A DNA stretch of 64,000 nt from the NCBI GenBank assembly GCA_903772945.1, contig CAICTM010000150.1, positions 41,449 to 105,448 of the forward strand. Direction: 5' to 3'. This stretch comes from Seminavis robusta (lineage: Eukaryota > Bacillariophyta > Bacillariophyceae > Naviculales > Naviculaceae). The stretch's first letter is position 1; every line of letters begins with the position of its first letter. Of this stretch, positions 1 to 11,176 are shown piece by piece. The position numbers were made by a program, and so were the translations under genes. The notes beneath the pieces were generated by a model. That model searched no databases. It worked only from the letters and a program-made list of their open reading frames with translations, and had not been told where the DNA came from.

Positions 1-1830
1 AACTTAGCATCTGGAGTCAAGTCCAATTTCTCATGCATTGGCTTTCCATTTCAAGGTAGACGTACATGAAGCCTCTTAAGGCTTGTGTGTCAATTCCTCT
101 GCGCACCACACCACGAACAGTGGGGAACCGAGGGTCATCCCAGCCAGTGACATATCCATTGTCAACGAACCATGCCAATTTGCGCTTGCTCAGGACCGTG
201 TTGGTGAAGTTGACGCGGCTGAATGCATGAATGCGAGTGGTGCGCAAATTCAAGGCATTCTGAATCCAGCGGTACTGTTCGTCCCGATCATTGTACTCTA
301 TCGGTCAGTTGGAGAGGGGAAAACAAAGCAGTTCAGATGGCAAATGTGGAACCAAATACATACCCGTAAACACTGGAACCAACCTGTTGTACGAAGGGCA
401 TGACTGACCCCTTCCAAAGAGTCCACAATAGGACATGCCAAGTCATAAGTAGGATACGCCTTGTACGTCGTTCCCGTGCGGTGGTGGGGCTCCGTGTTTT
501 GTCTAAACAACACTGGATCGCGCATGGTACCGTTGTCGCTCTGCATTGCGATTTTGGCTCGAAGACACCACTTGGATCCTTCTTCGCTGCCACTGCACAT
601 GAGTTTGAAGCACTCCATGTTCTCTTCGATCGATTGCGCTCGTCTAGCCGAATCTTTTCGTTCCGCCCGTTCCGTTTTCATTTGCTCCTGGGGCGTGTCA
701 TCCATGTATGCGAGTCCCTGTTGGATCATGGACACGGCGCATTCATAAATAGCTCCAAAGTAATCGGACGTGTAGGTGACCAAATCCGGCTGTACGCCCA
801 AGAGTGCGAGATCCTGCACAATAGATTGTTGATATTCTTCCTTTTCTTTGGATGGATTGGTGTCATCAAATCGGACAATGAGACGACCATTGTACCTCCG
901 AGCATAGTAATCATTCAACAAGACAGCCTTGGCATGCCCAATGTGTAGATATCCACTGGGTTCTGGAGGGAAACGAGTGACCACTCGGCCTGGAATGGCA
1001 CCCTCGAGGAGATTCATGCCGGACACCAAGGGCTCGAGAGCCCCACTATCGTCAAAGACAGCTTCACCGCCAGCCACACCCATGGCCATCTGGAAGGCCT
1101 CTTTGACAGGGAGAGAATTTTTCATCATTCGCAGCCATCGCTTGGCGGGGGTAGCTTCTGGTGGAAAGTACTGTTCGACATCCTCCGAATCGACAGCAGC
1201 GGGACATCCCAGCACAGCATACAGAGCCAAATCCGCAATTGTGAGGGTATACCCGGCGGCGTAAGTGGCGTTATCCAGAGACTTTGTGAGAGTGGAAGCA
1301 ATGGCTTTGGCTCTCTTGTCGATATCGAGGAGTTGCAGAGACTGCGCGTAGTTGATCCAAGCATCGACTACAGCAGCTTCCTCTTTGGATTCTGGGAACA
1401 ACGTGGAAGGCTGCTTGGCTGTGCTAACCACATACCGAGCAATGGCGAAATCTCCCACAACGGCTCCTCCATTGGGAAGACCCAATGCTGTCTGCTTGGA
1501 ACGATGGTCACTGACCAACTCGTAATTCGAAAATGTGTTGGTCAAGACGGCGGCGGCCAAAGCAACTACGGGACGTTCCTTCATGGGTTGATTGGGATTA
1601 ATGACAATCTGGAAACTCTCGGCGACAGGGACGGTACGAGCGGCAGGGCCTCCTCCTCCTTTGTTGGGATTGGCAGCCGCCTTATTGTTCGCGTCAGCAG
1701 GAGGTCCACCGCCAGTAGCAGCCGCTTCCTTCATGGCGGCTTTCTTGGCCTTGGCAGCGGCTTTCTTGGCTGCCTTCTTCTTGGCACCGGCGGATTCTTC
1801 CGGTTTCGCTGCTTCCTCTTCGGCTGTCAT
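1..1830 (-). CDS. Cytosolic-type glutamyl-tRNA synthetase, 3' part beyond window
   Basis: Charges tRNA-Glu with glutamate (class I aminoacyl-tRNA synthetase). I place exons at 384-1830 and 66-297, with an 86-bp GT-AG intron at 298-383 that restores the conserved join [15 protein letters not shown] further donor (GTACGT at 65-60) suggests the next exon lies beyond the left edge. The protein starts with a Lys/Ala-rich stretch, then a GST-like N-terminal domain, then the catalytic domain with [17 protein letters not shown] (HIGH motif near residue 296) and VLSKRKL, the KMSKS equivalent. [11 protein letters not shown] is the eukaryotic GluRS form; GlnRS usually has [12 protein letters not shown] chose the ATG at 1828-1830 because it opens the typical charged N-terminus. 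The open frame continues upstream to about 1956 through a glutamate run encoded by a TCC/TTC tract, which I read as 5' leader. No organelle leader is visible. Confidence 0.9.
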
Positions 1831-2287
1831 GGTGATAATGGGTGATTTTAATCTTTCCTCCTCCTCCTCCTCCTCTTCTTCTTCCTCTTTTGAAGATTGG
1901 GCTGTCCAGCAATACCTGAGCGGGTTTCTAATGCAGCCAACACCACAATCGGTCATTGCGGTCGAGACCTGTGTGGTTGGGGGGGGGGGGTGCAGGTCGT
2001 GTCGAGCGTCGTCACTCTCTCAGCCGTCCATTATTTTCCTTCAAATCGAAAATTTTCATTTTGTGGAAACATTTCGCTTTTTTCCAAAAGATAGAGTATC
2101 TTTTGTAAGATCTTTGTCCCGGCAGAGAGCCTCACAGAACTGCCACCAAAAGAGCATCGGAATCGAATCGAATCTTGATCTTGCTCTGCTTCTTCTTTAC
2201 TGCATGCGACGAAGGGAGAGTTCAGTGCATTTGAGGGAGGTTTTGAGGGCTTGTTGGCTAGCTAAAGGTACATTTTGCGTTTTCAAG
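1831..2287. promoter_or_regulatory. Divergent intergenic region with pyrimidine tract and G run
   Basis: This lies between the starts of the GluRS gene (minus) and the acidic-protein gene (plus), so it should hold both promoters. It contains a TCC/TTC tract at about 1855-1893 and an uninterrupted run of 12 G at 1979-1990. No TATA-like element stands out. Promoter function is inferred from position only. Confidence 0.4.
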
Positions 2288-3282
2288 ATGGCAGACGACG
2301 ATGATGACAACGATAACGGTGGTGGCGAAGAGGAAGAGGAGGTCAGTGAAAAAGAAAAAAATTGTTTTGGATTTTGTTGACACAAAGACACAATCAGCTT
2401 ATTGGTATCCTTCTCTGAGGTGTCCATTATCCTGAGTAAACATTCTGATTGTTATTTGTGTCTAGTATGGCCACCAACGTTTTCGTGCGCTTTGACTATT
2501 GACTATGGAGAAACTGTTTGCGTCTGCCTCTCTGTGACCTTGATTTGATCCTGTGAGATTACTTTGATATTTTATCTTGATCATGAACTCTCAACTTAAA
2601 TTCCGGCTTTCGCTCTTAGGAGGATCAAGAGGAGGAGGAAGAAGACGAAGCCGAAGTGAGTACATTCTGAGAAGGAACATATGAAGAGTCTGAGGAGATA
2701 CGTCGGTATCATATGTGTGTGGGTATCTCAATCAATCCAAATTATTTGGTTGCTTGTAATTTTTTAGGTAGAACTTGGGAGCAAGGACACACACTCAGAG
2801 GAAGAGGGAGACGAGGAGGACGCAGGAAGCAACGGTGGTGATGACGACAATAACGAAGACGCAGACGATGGAGAGGAAGGGGACGAAAACAATGGAGAAA
2901 ATGAAGGCGGGGATGAAGGTATGTTTCTTCTTCTTCAAAGAACGTAGTGGGGAATCGTTTCAGTATTGCAAGTCCTCAGAGGACTCACTGGTCAAATCAT
3001 CATGCATTAATAATTCTATCAGAAGATGAATCCGATGAAGAGGAAGATAGTGACGATGATGATGACAATGGGCTTGGGACAGCTGCTCTCTTGGGTCCAG
3101 AAATCATCGACGAAGAGGATGCAGCCGAAGATTTTATTCCCCCGGCGGACGCTGATGATTCCGACCAGGAGATTTCAGACGAAGAGGGTGATGAAGACGG
3201 TGATGAAGAAGACGACGACGATGAAGAGGGGGATGGTTCGGTCGATGGAAAACCACCTTCGAAGAAGCCAAAAATTCAATAG
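2288..3282 (+). CDS. Highly acidic four-exon protein, unknown function
   Basis: Four exons (2288-2341, 2620-2655, 2768-2918, 3023-3282) join in frame through GT-AG introns to give about 166 residues. The product is mostly Asp/Glu runs mixed with Gly/Ser. Its only hydrophobic patch is near LGTAALLGPEIID, and it ends in a basic tail (KPPSKKPKIQ) that looks like a nuclear localisation signal. Such a composition is common in nucleolar proteins and histone-binding chaperones, but no domain is recognisable, so no function is assigned. The splice model is supported because every junction keeps the acidic frame open and the coding pieces are short, bounded by clear donors (GTCAGT, GTGAGT, GTATGT). 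Start: first ATG of the acidic frame. Confidence 0.7.
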
Positions 3283-4112
3283 CAAGGACAAGAGAAGTGT
3301 TGCCCAGGCCCAGGTAATTGGAAGTGAATGTGGATCATACGATTTTAGCAAAGAGTGACTGGATTAAGCAAATTTTACTGAAACAGGTCACCATACCCTC
3401 AAAAGTTGGAACAACTCACAGCCTAAAGTGGAAAGAATGCAAATCTGATGTTGGCGTTGAGAAAAAGACCAACACGAAACAGTTGAGTTGGGACTGCTGT
3501 ACGCCTCCTGTGCAATGGCAACAATGGTTTGCATGGGCCTCATTGACGACGTCGGAGCACGGGTATCATCAATGTCTCAGTTGTGACAGAACACCATGAT
3601 AGGCCAGTGGGATCAGACAATCTACTAGCAGACTAGCCTGTGCTGTTTTCCGGGCTATCACCTGAAACCACTGCTCCTTCTATTTGAGTTTAGTTCAAGA
3701 TACTTTGGTGTGCCATGTTGTATCGAGGAGGATTTGATGTGTAAACTGGGGCGCTAAGGGCAGGAGAAACGTGGGAGTATTAGTATTATAGTACTCTAGT
3801 AGGCTATATCCGATCCAAAACTAGATCGAGCTAACCCCACATGCCTCGGTGGCTCGGTTGATGATGGCAAGTGGCAAGACAACCCGAACGGTCCATCCCA
3901 CCGGTAGCTAGAAGTGGTCCCGCTTACGTAGTTTACGTGACTGACGTCAGTTCGATCTTTGACCCTAATCGAGGTGGACATGTGGACTGTGTACATCGTA
4001 CATGTAATCGACATCAAGATGACATGGATACGGATCTGTGCATCAACCGATGCACTTGGCCGCACTGAGCTGCTACCAGCAATAAGTTGACAATAGGAAC
4101 TACCGAGTGAAG
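3283..4112. other. Intergenic, no gene seen
   Basis: About 830 bp without a convincing reading frame. The last part should contain the promoter of the plus-strand gene starting at 4113. Short frames here look random. Confidence 0.5.
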
Positions 4113-5066
4113 ATGCGTCTCCTTATCCTGCCAATGCTCTTTGTGGCATCAATATGCCTGGTACCTTCCAGTCATGGGCTGAGTTTGCAGCCAAAGCCTC
4201 ACAAAAGCACCAAGGCCCTCCTTCCAAACTTTCAACCTAGCTCAGTGGTACCGTCGGTTGCCATTGCTTTTGCAGCTTTCCTGTTCGCGACCAGCCCTGT
4301 ACTGGCAGATGAATACGGAGTGGAGAAGGAAGCGCCAACACTTTTCACAGGCGAAACTGTATTGGTACGACGATTTGTTGCTCTACTGTTGCTTGTACTC
4401 TTCCAGTCTTCCAGGCAGTGTTTGGGCCGAACTCACCTTATTGTTGTTGTCATTACACCCACATCGCTTTCCTTGCTCAGAAATGTGTAAAACGGGGTCC
4501 ACTGGGAGCTTGTCTGCAAACAGAAACACGCACAGCTGAGAACGACAATGACAAATCCCTGAAATACTTTCAAGATCCTACCGAGGCTTCGAAACGAAAG
4601 GAAGCTGAAATGCGCAGCACGGCTCAGCCAGAAGAAGGTAACCTTCTGATTGAGAAACTACGCAGACAAACTGAAGAAAATAAGGAAAAGAATGAACTTA
4701 TTGTCAAGCAGAAAACCCTGCTAAACGACCAGGTACGCTGCATTCTTGCAAATACCTGTTGGAGGCGTGGCCTTGCAGAGCCTAACTAACAGTGCATTGT
4801 CATTTACCCACGATGAATCGGGCAACCTTCAGAGCGCCAGTTTTGGTCCCTTTGATCGACAAGTTGTGATTCTGAACGAAGACGGAAAGGGCTTCACGTT
4901 GCTAGAAAATCCACAGGCCATGCGTCTGAAGAAAGATGGGTTCATTAAAGACCGCCAGTTTATCAAGCAACCAACGAAGGAGGAGCTAGACCAAGCTCTG
5001 GTTCCCGAGGGCCCAAGCCTCGGTGATGCTATTCAAGGCTTCTTTGGCGGAGGTGGTGGCGACTAA
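4113..5066 (+). CDS. Predicted thylakoid-lumen protein, unknown function
   Basis: Three exons (4113-4364, 4481-4732, 4779-5066) give about 263 residues. The N-terminus has a secretory signal (MRLLILPMLFVASICLV) and, near residues 48-66, a second hydrophobic segment ending in an AxA-like site (FLFATSPVLA, then DEYG). This two-signal layout fits passage through the four plastid membranes and then the thylakoid membrane. The mature part has a cysteine-containing segment (KCVKRGPLGACLQTE), a charged helical stretch (EKLRRQTEENKEKNE) and a Gly-rich C-terminus (FFGGGGGD). I do not recognise the family. The second intron (4733-4778) is only 46 bp; splicing is favoured because read-through meets a stop at once and the acceptor at 4778 restores frame. 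The GTG six bases upstream of the ATG is not needed. Confidence 0.7.
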
Positions 5067-5706
5067 GCTAGAATGTCATTTCAGCCAAGTTTGGATGATT
5101 TGAAAGTTGTTGTCCTGAAAAATAGATCGATTGAGCCCGCTAGCTAGCTATCAGTGTTTTAAAGTGGAGCACTGAGTGTGCCTTCCGTAAACAGAAACGA
5201 TCACAGACTGTACAAGAAACATGCGTAGAGCGTGTTATCAAACCAAAACTTGGGTCTGGGTATGTTCCATGAGAGCCATGTTGGACTACTTAGTAGGCGT
5301 TAATGCAGCAAGCCATAATGACTGTGATAATCTACACGTCCATGGTCACAGCACCACAGCAGAATCGTGCCGTATTCAAATAAGTTGCAGGTTAGGTTAT
5401 TTCACTTGCAGGGCACCTATGAATTGGCATGCATCACCCCATAAAGAGTTCTTGTGGCTCCGAGAAAAATGGGATAACTTGATACCGGAAGCCACCGGGT
5501 ACGCTGTGGAATGGGCTTTCGAAAAGCTATAAGGCAACGCGGCCTCCTACAATGAGATCAAAAAGCCGTTGCAGTCGTTGCGTGCAATGCCCGAATGGAT
5601 GTTCTGCCTCAACGGATTGTCGAGTTGCCATAAGAAGGTTCCTGTTGTCACCTTTCGTGTCGACGCAAGTCCTTCTTTTCCGTCTGGCGCTCAATTATGG
5701 AACGGT
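5067..5706. other. Convergent intergenic region, no gene seen
   Basis: Lies between the 3' ends of the lumenal-protein gene (plus) and the acidic protein gene (minus). It includes a GCTAGCTAGCTA word at about 5139-5150. A roughly 100-residue frame at 5221-5532 has no protein-like features. Confidence 0.5.
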
Positions 5707-6588
5707 TCACGAACCTGTCGGTTGTTGTTTGGGCTGTGCTGGCATTTTGGAATCCTCTTCCTCCTCGTCGACAACGCTATCATGGAATTTGACTCTCTTG
5801 GAAGACGGTTGCTGTGCTTCGCTGTCGCCATTTTCAGCAGCAGCATCAACAGCGGCGGCGGCTCGCTTTTTGCCACCGCCATTCTCTTCTTCATGTTTTT
5901 GTTGTTGAGCTTCGATTGACTCATGCGTCGCCACTTCCATTTCTAATTGCTCTGCCACGGAAGCCCGAATTTCCAATACTTCTACGGAGCTGGGTCCACG
6001 GCCATTCTCCTCTCTAAATTTGCGGAGCAACTCCGAGAGAACAATATTCAACATTGCGGATTTCTCTTCGTCCTCCGTCATCTCCTCCATGCCATCCACA
6101 CCAGGCTCATAGCTGGGGTCATCTTCTTCGTTATCCCCCTCTTCCGCATCCTTATCGTTGTGTTTATCATCACCCCCCTCCCCCATTTCGTCTTCTTCAT
6201 CCCCATGATTTGGTGCGGAAGGTGCTTCCTTCAGTTTTGCTGCTGACTTGCCCTCACTGACATCCTCCTTCTTCTCTTCAGGAGAGTCGTCATTACCTCC
6301 TTCGGCGGAGCTGGGAATCGGTTTCCCCTCCGAGATGACTGCTTTTGCATCGTCATCATCACAAACAGAATCACCAGTAGTCTTGTCCTCCTTCTCGTCA
6401 AGCGTGGTTGAGTCGTCTTTTAGTGCCTCTATTTGGCCGCTGGTGACTGGAGCTGTCTCCTCGTTGTTGCTATCCATACCATGCGTACTTTCAGGGACTT
6501 TCGAAACGCCCTCCGCTTCTGGTACAGACGCTGCCAATGATACTTCGATGGCAGTGCTGCTAGAGGGGTGACTTTCCGATGTTGCCAT
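5707..6588 (-). CDS. Acidic protein with a conserved-looking helical segment, unknown function
   Basis: Single exon of 293 residues. The first 170 residues are low-complexity and rich in Glu, Asp and Ser. They are followed by an ordered segment (about residues 172-220) containing NIVLSELLRKFREENGR and EVLEIRASVAEQLEME, which looks helical. The C-terminal part is again acidic, with KKRAAAAVDAAAE and a basic patch SSKRVKF suggesting nuclear entry. The start ATG (6586-6588) has a clean upstream region. No known domain is recognised. It could be a chromatin- or ribosome-biogenesis-associated acidic protein, but that rests on composition only. Confidence 0.65.
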   Translation of the reverse strand: MATSESHPSSSTAIEVSLAASVPEAEGVSKVPESTHGMDSNNEETAPVTSGQIEALKDDSTTLDEKEDKTTGDSVCDDDDAKAVISEGKPIPSSAEGGNDDSPEEKKEDVSEGKSAAKLKEAPSAPNHGDEEDEMGEGGDDKHNDKDAEEGDNEEDDPSYEPGVDGMEEMTEDEEKSAMLNIVLSELLRKFREENGRGPSSVEVLEIRASVAEQLEMEVATHESIEAQQQKHEEENGGGKKRAAAAVDAAAENGDSEAQQPSSKRVKFHDSVVDEEEEDSKMPAQPKQQPTGS

Positions 6589-8011
6589 GGTGCAAAATAA
6601 ATGTATGGTTCGGCTTTTGTTCTTCTGCCTTCAACAACCTCCGGGAACAAATTTTATGGCCTCTCGGTTGGAGCGTGGTAGAATTATTTGATTTCATGGC
6701 AGAGTTCTGTTTTACTCCTTGGCTAAGCAGTAGCTAGCTAGTCAAGGAATGGAAAGGAACAAGTGTGAGGCTTTTTTGTCGTTCAGTCCAGTCCAAAAGA
6801 TTTTGTGAGTCGAGTCGAGTCTCGGTCCCACAGGCGTGGTGGTGCTTTGCTGGCTTGGATTGCAACCAATGACGCTCGAATCTTAGAAAACAGGGAACTG
6901 GGATAAACTTCCGGTAGCTGCTACCTAAGAGCTCTGCCAAAGCGGACCACAAGCGTTGAACAAGTGAGGATATTGCTCCAAGTTAACAGTTGGCGCAACT
7001 GCCTTGAATGAATAGCTCTTCAATGTCTCCTATGCTAGTAGCTAGCTAGTAGGATCCTGGACTACGGTAGCTGTGACATACGGTAGAAATCGTGACATCT
7101 GAGTACCGTACCAGGTACCATGCTGCAAAAAATCGTATGATAGTACTGTACCGCAGGATAGCAGATAAGCCCACAGTCTATTCAGGAGGATAGAACTACT
7201 GTACTTACTTGAATAGGTCTTTTCCAACAAGTCTTTATTACAACTGATGGTTTGGGCCTGCCTTTACTCTTTCTGGCATGCATAGCGCGCCCCATCAACA
7301 ATGATTCAAGGGAAATAGATTCGTTCGATTCGTTGCCTGCATCTTCTTGCCATGAATCCAAGTGAATTCTGTGTTACAGTACATACAGTACGGATTGGTG
7401 CAGTGCTAGCTATCTACATAGTAGCTACCGGTAGAAACTGGCCGCAGCAAGCAAACAGAAGATTCGATTCCTAGATTCGAGCAATGATTACATATACCAG
7501 GTACTGGTAGCCTTTAGTGTAGTAACGTACCAATACCCCAACTCCTGATAATCAAAGATTCGAGGTCGCGCGTTGCCGATTTTGGTTGGCTGCAAAGCTG
7601 CATGTCTTGCTCCGTATCCAAAGCTGAAGAAGTGAGGCATTGCTTTAATGCTGGTACTTTCTCTCCCTTCTACCCCATTTAATTTCGTCTTGGGTGGATA
7701 GAAGCAGCCACAAATTGGAAAAGTACGGAGGTAAGCATTGATAATGGAGAGAGATCGTCGTCTGTTTATTTTACAATGGCAATGGGGACGTTTTGCGATG
7801 GGATGGGGGTATCCTGCAATTGCGTTCTGTTTCAGGGGATATTCGAAGCAGGAGAAAGATCTTCAACCACCGGCAGTGATCGGCATTTCTTGCCACGCGT
7901 GTTTTTTAATATTTCGTGCTTCTCGTTCCGCATTGGCGTAGCTTGTCCATGATCACATACATTTCCTCACAACCTCCTTCCCTGTCATTGCAGTTTGTTT
8001 GCCGGTCGACG
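6589..8011. other. Intergenic, palindromic short words
   Basis: About 1.4 kb without a convincing gene, between two divergent genes. It carries repeats of TAGCTAGCTAG (about 6730-6740 and 7035-7050), GTACCAGGTACC, and TTCGATTCG words near 7320-7330. The stretch ending TCATTGCAG at 7992 could be a 5' UTR intron acceptor for the betaine-lipid synthase gene. Confidence 0.5.
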
Positions 8012-10126
8012 ATGACTATCTCCAACACGCTGACCAACTATGGCCTGTTGGCCTTTGAGTCGCTGGACTTTGAGTCTGCGTATACGTGGGTTATCTTGGG
8101 TCTTATTGCCTTTTACGTCGCAAGGAAGCTTATTGAGTCCAGTTTCAACATGATTGACCACATCTGCAATCGAACATACATCTACAACATTTGCTGGGAA
8201 GATCCCGCTGTGGACCACCAAATTCTCAATATCGGAAAGGACGATGTAATCTTTCGCATTTGCTCGGCCGGAGATATTGTCTTGGATTATGCCATTCAGG
8301 GACCTTCCAAAATTGTGGTCTGTGACATGAACCAACATCAGCTGTGGCTCTTTGAACTAAAAGTCTGCATGCTCAGAGACCCCAAACTCACGTATGACGA
8401 ATGGTGGGCCATTTGGGGATCCTCCGATGTCGATACCGCTCTTCGCGTATGGAAACGCATGCGACACACCATGTCGGCTTCGGGTCGAAAATGGTGGGAC
8501 GGACGAATTGAACGTGTTTTCCGCAAGGGATTTGCTACCTCGGGATCCACTGGGTTTGCCGCAAAGCTGCTCATCCCTTTCCTCATGTACCTCGTTGGTT
8601 TCGATGTCAAAGCTTGGGCCGAAACTGGGTTCTCACATGAATATATTTCACGGAATTCGCACATGATTGAACGATCAGCCTGGTGGTTCCGAAGGATTTT
8701 CCCTAGTATTTTGGCGCCCTTTGCCGGTGTCCCTCCGAATCAAATTGGACCCGAATTTTACACCACCGAATTCTATGAGGGAATCCTGCGGGAGATTTTT
8801 CTTGACCCTGATTTTGGAAGCAACAACTACTTCTACCGCTTCTACTACGACCAGGGGTACAAAGATCAGACTTGCTGCCCTAGGACTCTGATGGAAAAAC
8901 ACTTTGAGGCGTTGAGAGCAAATGCTGGTTGCTTCGAATGGCACCATGCCACTGTACAGGAAACCATGGAACGGGTCAAGCCAAAATCCTTCACCAAACT
9001 TGTTTTGTTGGATCATATGGACTGGATGCCAAACCACATGGTGCATGCGGAATGGATTGCTCTGCAACGTGCCACCATTCCTGGAGCTCAAATCCTGTGG
9101 CGTTCCGCTTTTACCACCATGGACGACAAGCCCTTCTTTAACAATGTCGACGCGACCGACTTGAGTCCCCAGTGGTACTCCAAGGACCGTGTCAAGATGT
9201 ACCCCGGAACATTTATGGCACACATGCCAAAGGACGACTTCCCATTCGTCGACCCCGAACCATCACCCTGCCAACGAGCATCCTTTGCTCGAAAGGTCCA
9301 AACATCTACAAAGATGATTTTGCATCCACTCACCGCTGGAAAGGTCAGTGCTCACGGAGACAAAATGTCTCAATTCTACGCTCAGCAGGCCAAGGGATAC
9401 GATGCAGTCAGGGAAAATATGCTGGTCGGTAGGGCGGACATGATGTCCGCCTTTGGACCCATCAAGGACGGCCACACCTGGTTGGATGTTGGCGGTGGCA
9501 CCGGTCGAAACATCCATTATTTGCGGGCACAGCTCGATCATTTCGATCGAATCATTATCTTGGATATTTGCCCAGAGTTGCTGGCCATTGGTGAAGATCA
9601 CGCTCGTCGTTCCTTCACACCCGCCCAATGTGAGAAAATTGAATGGGTCTGCATTGACATCAATTCCAAGGATATTCGTTCCAAACTTTCCAAGTATCTG
9701 AAGAACGATTTAGGCCGCGGCTTTGATACTGTCACCTTCAGTTACTCCCTGAGTATGATTCCTCAATGGGAAAAGGCCCTCGAGTCCGCCAAGGGTCTCA
9801 TGTCTGACCAGGGACGTGTCCTCATTAGCGACTTTGACACCTACACCGAACAGGGCAATGGGTTCAAAGACTTTTTGATTCACACTTGGTATAAACAGGA
9901 CAGCGTCCGAATTGAAGCGAAGACTCGCCAAGTCATTCAAAAGACGTTCCCAGCCAACAACTTCAAGGTCACCTTTGCACGCTTCCAGCGCCCACTGGCA
10001 GGTGTCAACATTCCTCATTTCGTTGGATGTTGCCGAAAGGAAACCATCACGACTACACAGGGACTCCGCAGACCCTCGGTAACAAACCTCAAGGATTTGA
10101 CAGGCGAAGAGAAGAAGCAAGACTAA
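8012..10126 (+). CDS. BTA1: Betaine-lipid (DGTS) synthase, fused BtaA-BtaB
   Basis: Makes diacylglyceryl-trimethylhomoserine or a related betaine lipid. The BtaA part transfers the aminocarboxypropyl group of S-adenosylmethionine to diacylglycerol; the BtaB part trimethylates the head group. This single exon codes for about 704 residues: a hydrophobic N-terminal helix (TWVILGLIAFYVA), a BtaA/DUF3419 domain at roughly residues 40-440 (NRTYIYNICWEDPAVD, RICSAGDIVLDYA, LLDHMDWM), then a class I methyltransferase with the SAM-binding loop LDVGGGTG at 491-498. The BtaA-first order is seen directly. I chose the ATG at 8012 because it begins the ordinary N-terminus; the frame is open further upstream with a possible ATG near 7948. 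AATAAAA at about 10203 could be a poly(A) signal. Confidence 0.92.
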   Translation: MTISNTLTNYGLLAFESLDFESAYTWVILGLIAFYVARKLIESSFNMIDHICNRTYIYNICWEDPAVDHQILNIGKDDVIFRICSAGDIVLDYAIQGPSKIVVCDMNQHQLWLFELKVCMLRDPKLTYDEWWAIWGSSDVDTALRVWKRMRHTMSASGRKWWDGRIERVFRKGFATSGSTGFAAKLLIPFLMYLVGFDVKAWAETGFSHEYISRNSHMIERSAWWFRRIFPSILAPFAGVPPNQIGPEFYTTEFYEGILREIFLDPDFGSNNYFYRFYYDQGYKDQTCCPRTLMEKHFEALRANAGCFEWHHATVQETMERVKPKSFTKLVLLDHMDWMPNHMVHAEWIALQRATIPGAQILWRSAFTTMDDKPFFNNVDATDLSPQWYSKDRVKMYPGTFMAHMPKDDFPFVDPEPSPCQRASFARKVQTSTKMILHPLTAGKVSAHGDKMSQFYAQQAKGYDAVRENMLVGRADMMSAFGPIKDGHTWLDVGGGTGRNIHYLRAQLDHFDRIIILDICPELLAIGEDHARRSFTPAQCEKIEWVCIDINSKDIRSKLSKYLKNDLGRGFDTVTFSYSLSMIPQWEKALESAKGLMSDQGRVLISDFDTYTEQGNGFKDFLIHTWYKQDSVRIEAKTRQVIQKTFPANNFKVTFARFQRPLAGVNIPHFVGCCRKETITTTQGLRRPSVTNLKDLTGEEKKQD

Positions 10127-11176
10127 GCGAGCTTGTTTTGAATGTCTTTGCATTTTTATGTTCCTGCCGAGTACTGCGGGTTTGTGGGTCGATTTAATAT
10201 TAATAAAATGATAATAGCAGCAAATGATTTCATGGGCACCAGGAAAGCCGTCTTCTTTTGTACCCGGTAGAACTATTAGCAACTATGCATTCACGTAATT
10301 CCCGGAGGACAGTCCAGCAACAGTAAAAGCCCCAGACAGTCACTAAATGACTCGACTCAGGAGTACGGTACCAGCTATTACCTGCACAGACTGCCACTCG
10401 CATTGAGAGGTGGCGATGGTTAGCTGTCCCTCGAGGCGGGCATCGTGCCACCCCATCAGAACTTTTCAGGACTTTTCCATCTACGTGTGGTGCTTTTGGT
10501 GAGGGTGGAGGAGAGGGGATGGAACCAGCTGAGGGAAACCAGAATGACAACCTCCCGAAGGCAAAGGAGGAGTCAATTACTGGACAGAAGTCGTAACAGT
10601 TACATAAGTTAGTGGCAGCAAGTCTTTCGCCCCAAAGGCACGTCTCATGTTTCTGACTCAGCAGGTGCTGCAGTGTCGGAGCTTAAAAACTTGCGCACTT
10701 TTCTACTAAACCTTCCATCCAAGCCTTCTTCTTCCGCGGCATTTGGCAAAAAGCAAAGATACAAAAGGTGATAGAAGAAAGAGAAGCATTGCTTCATTAA
10801 TTAGGCTCCACACTCGTCGCCATTGGGTAAGGCCAGCAAAGCTCGGTTTCTTAAAACCAAGTGTAGAAGTGTAGAAGAACCCGAATCCTCGGTTTCAGAA
10901 ATTCGTGGTTCGGCACGGTCGTACCGGTACTTGTCGACAACCTGCAAGCACACTTTACCCACGCTATCGTCTGTGCTGCAACCGTACCGTACATTTCAGC
11001 TCTCGGTTGATTGCCAACTGCCGATCCCATTGCTATCCGCCGCGAACGGCCCTACTGACACCACCACCAATCACTGTATCTTTTGGATTCCGACCAACCA
11101 ACCATCACATCCCGGCTCCACTCACCCCTTACTACATGCCTCGGCTACTAAGTTGTCCTGATCGAATCATTTTATC
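10127..11176. other. Intergenic, no gene seen
   Basis: About 1 kb between two plus-strand genes. It contains AT-rich sequence just after the betaine-lipid synthase stop, and GTACCGGTAC / GTACCGTAC words at about 10920 and 10985. Two overlapping frames at 10823-11180 are rich in Thr/Pro/Ser and look random. Confidence 0.5.

Noticed and set aside
1592-2380. Plus-strand frame of about 262 codons
   Set aside because: It runs antisense through the Ala/Lys-rich start of GluRS and the pyrimidine tract; it overlaps the true start of the acidic gene in another frame.
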